Shown here piece by piece: positions 45,551 through 53,651 of a stretch of DNA of 64,000 bases. This DNA is from Trebonia kvetii. GTDB taxonomy: Bacteria; Actinomycetota; Actinomycetes; Streptosporangiales; Streptosporangiaceae. Position numbers and translations under genes: made by a program. The notes beneath the pieces are model-generated. The model worked only from the letters and a program-made list of their open reading frames with translations, searched no databases and was not told where the DNA came from. The DNA lies in NCBI RefSeq assembly GCF_007827045.1, contig NZ_RPFW01000004.1:248001-312000 (forward strand), in the 5' to 3' direction. Within the stretch, counting starts at the first letter, position 1; each line of letters starts with the position of its first letter.

Positions 45551-46321
45551 ATGGCGACAATCTTCATCACCGGCTCATCGGACGGCATCGGGCAAGAGAC
45601 GGCACGTCAGCTTGTCCGCGACGGCCACCAGGTCATCCTGCACGCGCGCAACGAGGCGCGGGCCGACCAGGCCGCCGACGCGGTACCTGAGGCGCGCGGC
45701 GTCGCCATCGGCGACCTGTCGACCCTCGAGGGGATGCACCAGACGGCCGAGACCGCGACAGCGCTCGGCCCGTACGACGCGGTGGTCCACAACGCGGGCG
45801 TCGGCAGCGGCGGTGCCAGGCAGCCGACCGGCGACGGCCTCGAGCACATCTTCGCGATCAACGTGCTCGCCCCGTACCTGCTGACCGCGCTGATGGGCCT
45901 GCCGGAACGCCTGGTCTACCTCACCTCTGGCCTTGAGTCGGTCGGCCGGGTCAACCTGGATGACCTGCAGTGGGAGCACCGCCGGTGGAACGCGATGCAG
46001 GCCTACAGCGACTCAAAGCTCTACGATGTGCTGCTCGCCTTCGCCGTCGCCCGCCGCTACCCCCAGCTGCGCAGCAACGCGGTCGACCCCGGCTGGATCA
46101 AGACCAAGCTCGGCGGCCCGAGCGCCTCAGACAACCTGCCGATCGGCGCGTCCACCCAGGTCTGGCTGGCCACCTCCGACGACCCGGCCGCTCAGGTAAC
46201 CGGCCGCTACTTCAAGTGGAAGCAAGACCTCCGCGCCAACCCCGAGGCGTACGACGAGACCCTCCAGGAGTCGCTCCTGGCCATCTGCGCCAAGCTAACC
46301 GGCACTCTCCTCCCGGCCTAG
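45551..46321 (+). CDS. Short-chain dehydrogenase/reductase
   Basis: A 256-aa classical SDR. The cofactor loop is TGSSDGIG, followed by HNAGVG, and the catalytic Tyr/Lys are Y152 and K156 in QAYSDSKLYD. A basic residue after the second strand (HARNEARAD) suggests NADP(H). The ATG at 45551 is used. A GTG at 45542 overlaps the upstream stop codon (GTGA) and is also possible. It lies directly behind the acyl-CoA synthetase and is probably cotranscribed. The substrate is unknown. Confidence 0.88.
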   Translation: MATIFITGSSDGIGQETARQLVRDGHQVILHARNEARADQAADAVPEARGVAIGDLSTLEGMHQTAETATALGPYDAVVHNAGVGSGGARQPTGDGLEHIFAINVLAPYLLTALMGLPERLVYLTSGLESVGRVNLDDLQWEHRRWNAMQAYSDSKLYDVLLAFAVARRYPQLRSNAVDPGWIKTKLGGPSASDNLPIGASTQVWLATSDDPAAQVTGRYFKWKQDLRANPEAYDETLQESLLAICAKLTGTLLPA

Positions 46322-48587
46322 CCGCGCCGCCCCGCCCAGCCAGCGCCGCCTGGTGCGATTGGTGTCGGCGAGGCCAAAGATGCGTCGCATCACCCGGCCC
46401 GGCGCCGCATGATCCGCGAGCCCGCCGATCCGCCCGCACCGTCGACCAGGATCTTGGAAACTTTTCTCCTGGCGGAAACAAAAACCCCGGTTCGGGGGAA
46501 AAGTTTCCGTTGTAATCCGAATTTCCATGATCATGTTCGATTCGCTGAGGCATACGTGACCAGCGGATACGTCTGAGATAGACGATGAATCGGCCGACTG
46601 CCCGCGCCATGCTTTCGGCCGTCCGTGGTCGGCGACTGACCCGCCGAGGAGCCTGCCCGTTCATGAGGGGATCGTCTGTGCCCGTTGGTAAGGAGAGGGC
46701 GCCGAGTTCCGTCAGCTTGCGGACGGCTTCGGCGCGGGTGCGGCAGTTCAGCTTCAGCAAGCAGCCCTGGACGTGCATCTCCACCGTCCGCGGGCTGATG
46801 AACAGGGCGGCGCCGACCTCCCGCGAGGTGTTACCCGCCGCGACGAGCACCATCACGTCGAGTTCGCGGGCGGTCAGCCCGGCAAGCGCCCGCGCCGCAC
46901 CGGGGGAACGGCGTCCGGTGCCGTCGCCGCGCGCCTCATCGGCCAGCCTGGTCCCGCGCGCCGATCCGGCCCGGCCAGCCGGCTCTGTCGCGCCTGCCTC
47001 TCCGGCCCGCGCCGCCGGCTCGGCCGCACCTCGGGCCCGGGGAGCGGTGTCGAGCTCGCGCAGCGCCGTTTCGCAGTCGCCGAGCAGCGGGCGGGCCCCG
47101 AGCCGCTCGGCCGCCGCCGTGGCCGTGAGCAGCATCTTTCTCGCGCCCCGCGCGTCACCGGTGACACGCAGGGCGGCCGCCGCGCGTTGTCCCGCGTGAG
47201 CCGCCGCGAACGGCAGCTCAAGCTCGCCGAACATCGCGGCCGCCCGTCGCAGCTCGCCCGCGGCGCCCGCCGGGTCGCCGGCCAGCTTGGTCTCGCCGAG
47301 CACGTGGGCGAGCACCGCGACTGCCTCGGCCTGCCCGGTCGCCTCGCAGATGCTCGACAGCGCCGCCGCGCAGGCCAGGGCGTCGTCGGCGAGTCCGTGC
47401 CCGGTAAGGAACGTGGCAGCCCACTGGAGGAACGGCAGGCAGTAATGCCGTTCCTGGGTTTCGCCGAGCCTGGCGAGCGCCTGCCTGATCCGGTCGGTTG
47501 CCGCCGTCACGGCGCCCGACTGGGCCTCCAGCACGGCGAGCCCCCAGGCGGAGAGCAGCTCAACGGCGACAAGCTCAATCCGCGCGGACAGGCCCGCCGC
47601 CTCGGTGAGCGGCGGCCTGGCCTTCGCGGCCTCGCCGCGCAGCGCGTGGATGAGACCGAGCAGGCATGAGCTGACGGCGCGCGGCTGCGCGGCGGTGCCC
47701 GGCTCGGCGAGAACGTCACGGCATACGTCGACGGCGAGGTCCCATTCGCCGCGGTTGAACAGCACCGCGGTAGCGCAGGCGCGGCACAGCCGGCCGGTCG
47801 CGTCCGCGCCGTGCGTGTCGCAGTACAGGTAGGCGGCGCGGTAGGCGGTCGCCGCGCCGTCGTAGTCGCCGCCGTGCTCAAGGCTGTCGGCAAGCCGCTG
47901 CTGCAGCTCGGCCGCCGTGTCGAGATCCCGGCGCGAGAGCGCCGCGTCGAGCGCGGCGCGGACCGCGGGAACTCCCTCGCCCGGCCGTCCCAGCCGGGCC
48001 AGCACGTTGCCGCGCAGTCCCTCGGCGCGCAGCACCAGGTCAGCCCGATCGCCGGCCCGTGCGTCCGGCAGGACCTTGTCGAGTGCCAATAGGGCGGCGG
48101 AGTAGCGGGCCGCGCCGCGCAGGTGGACCGCGATGGCGAGCCGGTCAGCCGCCGCGTCGCCCGCTCGCCCCGCGCGCCGGAACGCAGCCGCGGCCGTCTC
48201 CCGCGCCGCGAGTGCCGCGGCCCAGTCGCCGCCCAGTTCGTGAACCGTCGCGAGGCGGCGCTGCGCCGCGGCGAGTCCCGGCAGGTCGCCGGTCGCGCGG
48301 TGCCCGTCGGCGAGCTCGCACAGCAGGTCAATCGCGGTGGAGCGTTCGGAGCGCATCTCGGCGCACCGCGCGAGCCGGTCGATGACCGGGAACCGCCACG
48401 GCCAGTCGCCCGCGGCGCCATCCCGATCCAGGTCGAGGGCGAGCCGCAGCGTTCGGTCGGCGCCCGCGTAGTCGTGGGTGTCGAAGAGCGCGTCCGCGGC
48501 GTCGATGAGGGCCGCGCGGGCCCGCAGTCGCGCGCTCTCCCGCCCGCCGGGCGATCCGTTGCCCGGATCGCCCGTCGGCCCGCTCAC
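46212..48587 (-). CDS. TPR-LuxR transcriptional regulator with run-on C-terminal tail
   Basis: The first 510 or so residues are helical, TPR-like repeats (for example RRLATVHELGGDWAAALAARE), followed by an Ala/Gly-rich linker and a LuxR helix-turn-helix (LTARELDVMVLVAAGNTSREV, then RTVEMHVQGCLLKL). It lacks the ATPase domain of LAL regulators. The GTG at 48587 has GAGGGGG upstream. The frame then runs about 150 codons past the HTH: through the structured repeat (46444-46538) and antisense into the last 110 bp of the SDR gene. That tail is Arg/Gly-rich and looks non-natural, so the original stop was probably lost. The methyltransferase gene lies 29 bp upstream in the same direction. Confidence 0.75.
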   Translation of the reverse strand: MSGPTGDPGNGSPGGRESARLRARAALIDAADALFDTHDYAGADRTLRLALDLDRDGAAGDWPWRFPVIDRLARCAEMRSERSTAIDLLCELADGHRATGDLPGLAAAQRRLATVHELGGDWAAALAARETAAAAFRRAGRAGDAAADRLAIAVHLRGAARYSAALLALDKVLPDARAGDRADLVLRAEGLRGNVLARLGRPGEGVPAVRAALDAALSRRDLDTAAELQQRLADSLEHGGDYDGAATAYRAAYLYCDTHGADATGRLCRACATAVLFNRGEWDLAVDVCRDVLAEPGTAAQPRAVSSCLLGLIHALRGEAAKARPPLTEAAGLSARIELVAVELLSAWGLAVLEAQSGAVTAATDRIRQALARLGETQERHYCLPFLQWAATFLTGHGLADDALACAAALSSICEATGQAEAVAVLAHVLGETKLAGDPAGAAGELRRAAAMFGELELPFAAAHAGQRAAAALRVTGDARGARKMLLTATAAAERLGARPLLGDCETALRELDTAPRARGAAEPAARAGEAGATEPAGRAGSARGTRLADEARGDGTGRRSPGAARALAGLTARELDVMVLVAAGNTSREVGAALFISPRTVEMHVQGCLLKLNCRTRAEAVRKLTELGALSLPTGTDDPLMNGQAPRRVSRRPRTAESMARAVGRFIVYLRRIRWSRMPQRIEHDHGNSDYNGNFSPEPGFLFPPGEKFPRSWSTVRADRRARGSCGAGPGDATHLWPRRHQSHQAALAGRGGAARPGGECRLAWRRWPGATPGGSRRTPRGWRGGLAST
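46444..46538. repeat. Structured intergenic repeat, copy 2
   Basis: Homologous to copy 1 at 39272-39366, same order of stems: outer GATCTTGGAAA/TTTCCATGATC with one mismatch, inner CGGAAAC/GTTTCCG (46473-46479, 46503-46509) and hairpin CCCCG-GTT-CGGGG (46485-46497). Like copy 1 it lies at the end of convergent genes. Confidence 0.75.
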
Positions 48588-48616
48588 CTGGTATGCCCCC
48601 TCACACCGCAAGCCTG

Positions 48617-49708
48617 TCAGGGCTTGGCCTCGTACACCAGGTTGAACGGGGTCTGCGCCGCCCGCCGGAATGACCCGAACCCGGCGGAAAGCACCACGGA
48701 ACGGATCGCCGCCTCCCCGGCCTGCGCCCCGAGCATCGCCCCGCCGCCGGACCCGCCAGACCCGCCAGACTCACTAGAACCGTTAGAGCCGCCCTGCGAC
48801 CGCGCGTTCGGCAGGCAAAGCAGCGTGGAGAAGTTGTAGTACACCCGTCCCACCGGGTTCAGGTTCCCCTCCACGCTGTCCGCGGCCATCGGCTCCACGA
48901 TCAGCCACGACCCGTCGGCGGCGAGCGCGGAGCGGATGTGCCGCGCGGCCCCCACCGGGTCGCCCATGTCGTGCAGGCAGTCGAACGTCGTCACCAGGTC
49001 GTACCCGGTGCCGGAGAATGTCGTCGCGGACTCGGTCTCGAACGTCACCCGGTCCGCCACCCCGGCGTCGGCCGCCCGCTTGACCGCGAGCGTGATGGAC
49101 TCGGCGTGGTAGTCAGAACCGCTCACCCGCGCAGCTGGGAATGCCGACGCCAGCAGCACCGACGATGCCCCGAGCCCGCATCCGACGTCCGCCACGCTGC
49201 CGCCCGCCGCGAGCCGGGACGCGATCCCCGGCAGCGCGGGCAGCCAGTCCTGCACCAGGTGTGCCGCGTACCCGGCACGGAAGAATCGCTCGCAGCCGCT
49301 GAACACGTCCGCCGACTGCTCATGCCATCCGACGCCCGCGCCGGTGCGGAACGCCTCGGCGATCGCGGGCACCGCCGCGACCGCGCCGAGTGCGAGCTGG
49401 AACGCCCCCGCCACGTCTACCGGCCCCGACGGGTCGGCGAGCGCGAACGCCTGTTCGGCGGTCATCGAGAACCGGCCCTCACCATATTCGAGGTACCCGC
49501 CAGCCGCCTGCCCGGCCAGCCACTCCGCCACGTACCGCTCGTCGGTCCCGGTCCGCGCGGCGAGCTCGGCCGCCGTGGCCGGACCGGAATCGGCCAGCGC
49601 CCGGTACAGCCCGAGCCGGTCTCCGACGACCACGTTGCCCGCCGCGACGACCGCGCCGAGGTCCCCCGCGAACTTGCCGACGAACGCCATGAACGCGTCC
49701 ATGTCCAT
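48617..49708 (-). CDS. SAM-dependent methyltransferase with N-terminal winged helix
   Basis: A 363-aa class I methyltransferase. The N-terminal part (residues about 10-85) resembles the dimerisation winged helix of O-methyltransferase-like proteins such as Rv2258c (ATAAELAARTGTDERYVAEWL). The SAM-binding motif is VADVGCGLGASSVLLA, followed by the acidic strand end SGSDYH. A SESGGSGGSGGG linker interrupts the C-terminal domain. GAGGG upstream supports the ATG at 49708, although the frame is open to 49897. The TPR-LuxR regulator follows 29 bp downstream. The substrate is unknown. Confidence 0.85.
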   Translation of the reverse strand: MDMDAFMAFVGKFAGDLGAVVAAGNVVVGDRLGLYRALADSGPATAAELAARTGTDERYVAEWLAGQAAGGYLEYGEGRFSMTAEQAFALADPSGPVDVAGAFQLALGAVAAVPAIAEAFRTGAGVGWHEQSADVFSGCERFFRAGYAAHLVQDWLPALPGIASRLAAGGSVADVGCGLGASSVLLASAFPAARVSGSDYHAESITLAVKRAADAGVADRVTFETESATTFSGTGYDLVTTFDCLHDMGDPVGAARHIRSALAADGSWLIVEPMAADSVEGNLNPVGRVYYNFSTLLCLPNARSQGGSNGSSESGGSGGSGGGAMLGAQAGEAAIRSVVLSAGFGSFRRAAQTPFNLVYEAKP

Positions 49709-49800
49709 GCTGATCACCCTCTTTCCTGTTGGGTGACCACACGCTAAAACGGCGTTTACCTGCGCCGATACCGTAGGGCTACGGTATTGCCCCGAGAAAC

Positions 49801-50415
49801 TCAGAAGCCGGTGGAGTAGCCGTACCACTTTCCGTTGACCTCGATCATCGGGGTGAGCGAGTAGCCGTTCGAGATTGAGGTGACCGATTCCATCCACAGT
49901 TCGGCGAACGTCTTGCCGCTGTCGAAGATGGCGGCGGCGTCGTTGTTAGTGACACACGAGGGCTTCTGCTCGGGGCTGCAAATGGTGCCGGTCAGCCCGA
50001 CAAGCGCCTTCGTGCCGTCGGTGGCCGTGTAGGACACGGTCAGGTTCTTGAACGTCGGCATCGCCGTCGCTATGGCGGACGCCTGTGCCGAGCCGAATTC
50101 GGACTTGCACTTCGGCTGCTGGGAGGGCTGCAGATAGTGGCAGATCTTCGCGTAGTTGCCCGCCTCGATGGCCGCGATCGCGCTGGTGAGAACCGCTCCG
50201 GGCGATCCGGATGCCGCGGCGCCCGGCGTGGTGACGGTCACGCCGGAGCCCAGCGACCTCGCCCAGGACGGCGACGCGCCGCCGGTCGGGCGCCCGGTGC
50301 CGGTGCTGGGTGAACTGCCGCCCGGAGTGCTGGAGCCGTCAGGACTGCACCCGGTGGCCAAGGCCATGGCGAGGACGACGATCGAGCAGGACACCATACC
50401 CGTGGGAATCCTCAT
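49801..50415 (-). CDS. Putative lipoprotein, unknown function
   Basis: A 204-aa exported lipoprotein candidate. The signal peptide is hydrophobic up to the lipobox ALATGC, followed by a Ser/Gly/Thr/Pro-rich linker of about 40 aa and a compact domain with four Cys (AKICHYL, QPKCKSEF, TICSPEQ, PSCVTN), probably two disulfides. The domain pattern resembles NTF2-like or lumazine-type lipoproteins of actinobacteria, without a confident match. The ATG at 50415 is used. A TTG precedes it directly. Confidence 0.7.
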   Translation of the reverse strand: MRIPTGMVSCSIVVLAMALATGCSPDGSSTPGGSSPSTGTGRPTGGASPSWARSLGSGVTVTTPGAAASGSPGAVLTSAIAAIEAGNYAKICHYLQPSQQPKCKSEFGSAQASAIATAMPTFKNLTVSYTATDGTKALVGLTGTICSPEQKPSCVTNNDAAAIFDSGKTFAELWMESVTSISNGYSLTPMIEVNGKWYGYSTGF

Positions 50416-50532
50416 CAAAGGGACGACTCCAGCGTGCGGCGATTTCGGTCACTGAGCGGCAACCTAGGGGCAACCTAACACCCGTTCCGCGTGCCACGTC
50501 GCGGAACCGGCCAGCACGCCTGCCTGGAGTAA

Positions 50533-51597
50533 TTAGGTCGCGGGAGTCAGCCGCACCCGTTCCGGATAATCTTGAGGCCGGTCACCGGCGGCGGCGAGCA
50601 GGCGCCTGGCAAGCTTCACCACCGCGGACCGCAGCTCGGCGGACTCGGTGACCTCGAACCGGTACGGCAGCACCGCGAGGCGCCCGGCGTACCAGGTCGG
50701 GTTGTCGGTGGAGGCAAGCAGCCGCGTCTGGGTCTCGCCGCACGGGTTCAGCACGCCGAGCGAGCGCGGCAGCCAGTACGCGACCTCGTCGGGCGGCGCG
50801 TCGATCAGCACGTCGACCGGGAAGTTCCAGCCCTGCGACAGGTGCTCCTCGAGGGTGCGCAGCGCGTCAAGGCCGGGTGGCGGCGTGAACATGAAAGGCA
50901 TCGGCTCGGCGGACTGGATCCGGTCCACCCGCAGCACCCGCCGGGCATCCCTGGTATGCGACCAGCACAGCAGGTACCAGCGGCTGTGCCTGAGCACCAC
51001 CGCCCACGGATCGACCTCCATGGGACGTTCCGGCGTATCGTCACCGTCCCAGCGCGGTGCCAGCCGGTAGGTCAGCCGCAGCCGCCGCCCGGCCGCGCAT
51101 GCCTCGATCAGCGCACTGGTCAGCACCGGGCTCACCCGCGCCTCGGCGGGCGGTGAGCACTCGCCGGTCTCCACCGCGGAACCGGGAGCAGCGGAGCCCG
51201 GCGGTGCGCCGGAAACGTCGCGGATCGACCGGACGAGCGGCGCCACCGGGGTCGGCAGCACTCGGATGATCTTGGCGAGCGCCCCGCCCACCAGGTCGGC
51301 AGGATCCGTGGCGGGCCGGTGCCCCTCGAGCACGGCCATCACAAGGCCGGCCGCCTCGGCGGCGGTGAACGTCAGCGGCGGCAGCCGCAGCCCGCGCCCG
51401 ACCTGGTACCCACCGTAGGGGCCGCTGACCGAGTCGATGGGCAGCCCGGCCTCGCGCAGGATCGCGACGTAGCGCCTGGCGGCGCGCTCCGTCACGCCGA
51501 GCCGGTCGCCGAGTTGCCGCGCGGTGATGCCGGGGACGTTCTGGATGGCCTCGAGGGCGAGCAGTGCCCGGGCGGTCGGACTCACCTCGTGTGCCAT
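50533..51597 (-). CDS. WYL-domain transcriptional regulator (YafY type)
   Basis: A 354-aa regulator with an N-terminal winged helix (LLALEAIQNVPGITARQLGDRLGVTERAARRYVAIL) and a WYL domain in the middle (WAVVLRHSRWYLLCWSHTRDARRVLRVDRIQS), which binds nucleic acid or small ligands in this family, then a WCX-type C-terminal extension. The ATG at 51597 follows GAGG. It is divergent from the decayed GNAT gene at 51674, which it may once have controlled. Confidence 0.88.
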   Translation of the reverse strand: MAHEVSPTARALLALEAIQNVPGITARQLGDRLGVTERAARRYVAILREAGLPIDSVSGPYGGYQVGRGLRLPPLTFTAAEAAGLVMAVLEGHRPATDPADLVGGALAKIIRVLPTPVAPLVRSIRDVSGAPPGSAAPGSAVETGECSPPAEARVSPVLTSALIEACAAGRRLRLTYRLAPRWDGDDTPERPMEVDPWAVVLRHSRWYLLCWSHTRDARRVLRVDRIQSAEPMPFMFTPPPGLDALRTLEEHLSQGWNFPVDVLIDAPPDEVAYWLPRSLGVLNPCGETQTRLLASTDNPTWYAGRLAVLPYRFEVTESAELRSAVVKLARRLLAAAGDRPQDYPERVRLTPAT

Positions 51598-51673
51598 TGG
51601 CAGCACCTCACACGCAATTCAGGGAACAATTCAGGAAGCGGAATGTCCGCGATCCACGCTACCGTGACGGTTC

Positions 51674-51909
51674 ATGCCGACTCCACCCCCGACTGCATTC
51701 CGGATTCCGCCCAAAGGACCGATCAGCCCCGACGACGTGACGGTCGTCCCGGCGAACCGGGCGGACCTGAGCGCCATCTTCGGCACCGTGGATCCCGGCC
51801 GGTGCAACTGCCAGCGGTACAAGACGCGCGGCAGGCGTACGCCGACGCTGGCTTCCGCGAGGTCAGCACACCAAGCGTGCGCCGTGTGGTGATGCGCGTC
51901 GACTTCTGA
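51674..51909 (+). pseudogene. GNAT acetyltransferase remnant with internal deletion
   Basis: The N-terminal frame from 51674 reads PPKGPISPDDVTVVPANRAD, then LSAIFGTVDPGRCNCQRYK, the start of a family of GNAT-type acetyltransferases. From about 51835 the similarity continues in another frame with YADAGFREVSTPSVRRVVMR, their usual C-terminus, and a stop at 51907-51909. The middle (about 80-100 residues with the acetyl-CoA site) is missing and the junction is out of frame, so no enzyme can be made. Confidence 0.7.
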
Positions 51910-51920
51910 GCCGAGAACGG

Positions 51921-52292
51921 CTAGAAGATCACGTAGACCTTGCGCACGGTCTCGTGCAGCTGCCATGTTCCCGCCCAGCCGCGCGGGAACACCGCGACGT
52001 CACCCGGGCCGATATCCGTGGGCGACCCGCCGTCCGGCGTGACGGTCAGCTTGCCGGACAGCACGTAGATGACCTCTGTCTCGTCCTGTACCCAGTACGA
52101 GGGGCCCGCGGTGCACTCCCAGATGCCGGTTGAGGCGCCCGAATCGTCAGCGGCGGACCAGATGGTCAGCCCCCGGGTCGACATCGGGATGTCCGCCGAG
52201 GTCGCCTCCTCAAGCGGCCCCCAGTCCTCGAGTTCCGCGGTGGCCGCGGCGGCGAGCAGGGCGGTGTCAATCACGGGCGGTGCATCGGTCAT
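51921..52292 (-). CDS. Cupin-domain protein (DUF861/EutQ-like)
   Basis: A 123-aa single-domain cupin. The two cupin motifs are SYWVQDETEVIYVLSGKLTV and GPGDVAVFPRGWAGTWQLHE, with few His residues, as in the EutQ/DUF861 branch whose metal site is altered. It overlaps the oxidoreductase stop by 4 bp (52289-52292), so the two are translated together. In related clusters such cupins accompany amine or ureide oxidation. The exact job is unknown. Confidence 0.85.
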   Translation of the reverse strand: MTDAPPVIDTALLAAAATAELEDWGPLEEATSADIPMSTRGLTIWSAADDSGASTGIWECTAGPSYWVQDETEVIYVLSGKLTVTPDGGSPTDIGPGDVAVFPRGWAGTWQLHETVRKVYVIF

Positions 52293-53506
52293 GCGCGGGA
52301 CGCTTTCTCGTGGGAAGCCAGTTTTTCCGGGAAGGCCAGTTTTTCCGGGAAAGGCAGAGCGATCGGATCGGCGGCAAGCCTACTGTGCCCGCTCGCGTCG
52401 AAGCGGTCGAGCCCCAGGTCAGTGGTATCAACGATGTCCGAGGCGCCAGTGAGCGCGAGGTCCGCGGCGGCCCGGGCCACCGCGGGTCCCCACATCATCC
52501 CCGCCCCGCCGGCCGACGCCACGAACACCGACGAGTAGCCGGGCGCCGCGCCGATGATCGGCAGGTGGTCGGGCGTGAAGTCGATCGTCGCCGCCCAGGC
52601 GCGCCGGATGCCAAGCCCGGCCGTGAGCGGCACGAGCGCGGCAAGCCGCGTCCGCATCAGCGCCAGGTAGTCATAGTCGATGGTCCTGTTCTCACCGGGT
52701 GGCTCGTCAGGGTCGCTCATCCCGAACAGCAGGCCGCCCTCTTCGGGCCGCCAGTAGAGACCGGACGGCACGTCGAAGGCCATCGGCGTGTCCGCGAAGG
52801 CCTGGTGCTGCTCAGTGACGAAGACCTGGTGCTGCACGCCGCCCGCCGGGACCGAGATCCCCGCCAGGGCGCCGACTTCGGCGAGCCGCGGCCCGCCGGC
52901 CAGCACGACAAGCCCGGCCTCGACCTCGCCAAGCGACGTCCGCACCGTACGGCCGTCAGCGGAAAGCCCGGTGAACCGGGTTCGCTCGGCCACCGTCACG
53001 CCGGCCAGGGCCAGCGCCGCCGTGTACGCGGCGACGTTGCGCGGCGGCGTGATGAACCCGTCCTCGTCGCAGTAGGAGGCGCCGAGCGTGACGCCGTGCG
53101 CCATCGTCGGGTTGATGTCGTCGACCTCTGCAGGAGTCAGCCACCGCACCGGAAGGCCGAGCGATTGCTGCATCGCGATCCTGGCGTGCGCCGCGGCCAC
53201 CTCCGGCTCGGTGAACGCGGGCAGCAGGTAGCCCTGCTGGGTGAATCCCGAATCGGTGCCGATCTCCTCGCGCTGGCGCAAGTAGAACTCGCGCGTCCAG
53301 CGCCCGAGCCGCACCGCCTCAGGGGTGCCGCCCTGGACGCGGACGACGCCGGCCGCCCGGCTCGACGCGCCCTGTCCGAGCAGGCCCTTCTCGATGAGAA
53401 TCACGTTGTCAAGTCCGGCCCGGCGCAGGAACCAGGCGCACCAGGCGCCCACGGTTCCCCCGCCCACGACCACCGCGTCGGCGGGTTTCGGCAGGTTCAT
53501 TGGCAT
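52289..53506 (-). CDS. FAD-dependent oxidoreductase (DAO family)
   Basis: A 405-aa flavoprotein related to D-amino-acid, glycine, sarcosine and dimethylglycine oxidases. The FAD motif is DAVVVGGGTVGAWCAWFLRRAG and the C-terminal motif GYSSVFVASAGGAGMMWGP is typical. The extreme C-terminus contains a duplicated FPEKLA segment from a short DNA repeat. The ATG at 53506 is 18 bp from the TetR palindrome at 53525-53540, and a second ATG follows at 53500. With the overlapping cupin gene it forms one transcription unit. Oxidation of an N-methylated or secondary amine is the best guess. Confidence 0.88.
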   Translation of the reverse strand: MPMNLPKPADAVVVGGGTVGAWCAWFLRRAGLDNVILIEKGLLGQGASSRAAGVVRVQGGTPEAVRLGRWTREFYLRQREEIGTDSGFTQQGYLLPAFTEPEVAAAHARIAMQQSLGLPVRWLTPAEVDDINPTMAHGVTLGASYCDEDGFITPPRNVAAYTAALALAGVTVAERTRFTGLSADGRTVRTSLGEVEAGLVVLAGGPRLAEVGALAGISVPAGGVQHQVFVTEQHQAFADTPMAFDVPSGLYWRPEEGGLLFGMSDPDEPPGENRTIDYDYLALMRTRLAALVPLTAGLGIRRAWAATIDFTPDHLPIIGAAPGYSSVFVASAGGAGMMWGPAVARAAADLALTGASDIVDTTDLGLDRFDASGHSRLAADPIALPFPEKLAFPEKLASHEKASRA

Positions 53507-53524
53507 GGCTCGATGCTAGGCTTA

Positions 53525-53540
53525 GACTGAACATTCAGTC
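53525..53540. promoter_or_regulatory. TetR operator between DAO oxidoreductase and acyl-CoA dehydrogenase
   Basis: GACTGAACATTCAGTC, 7-bp arms around CA, in the 145-bp divergent promoter region. Its position close to the oxidoreductase start would block that promoter and could affect both. Confidence 0.8.
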
Positions 53541-53651
53541 AATGCTTCAGCCGCCGGCTCGCCCCGCCACGCAGACACCGCCACGCGGAAACAGCGGCGG
53601 CAAAAGCCGTCAGGCCAGCCGGCAGACCGGCAGAGAGGTAGGCAGCCGCGC

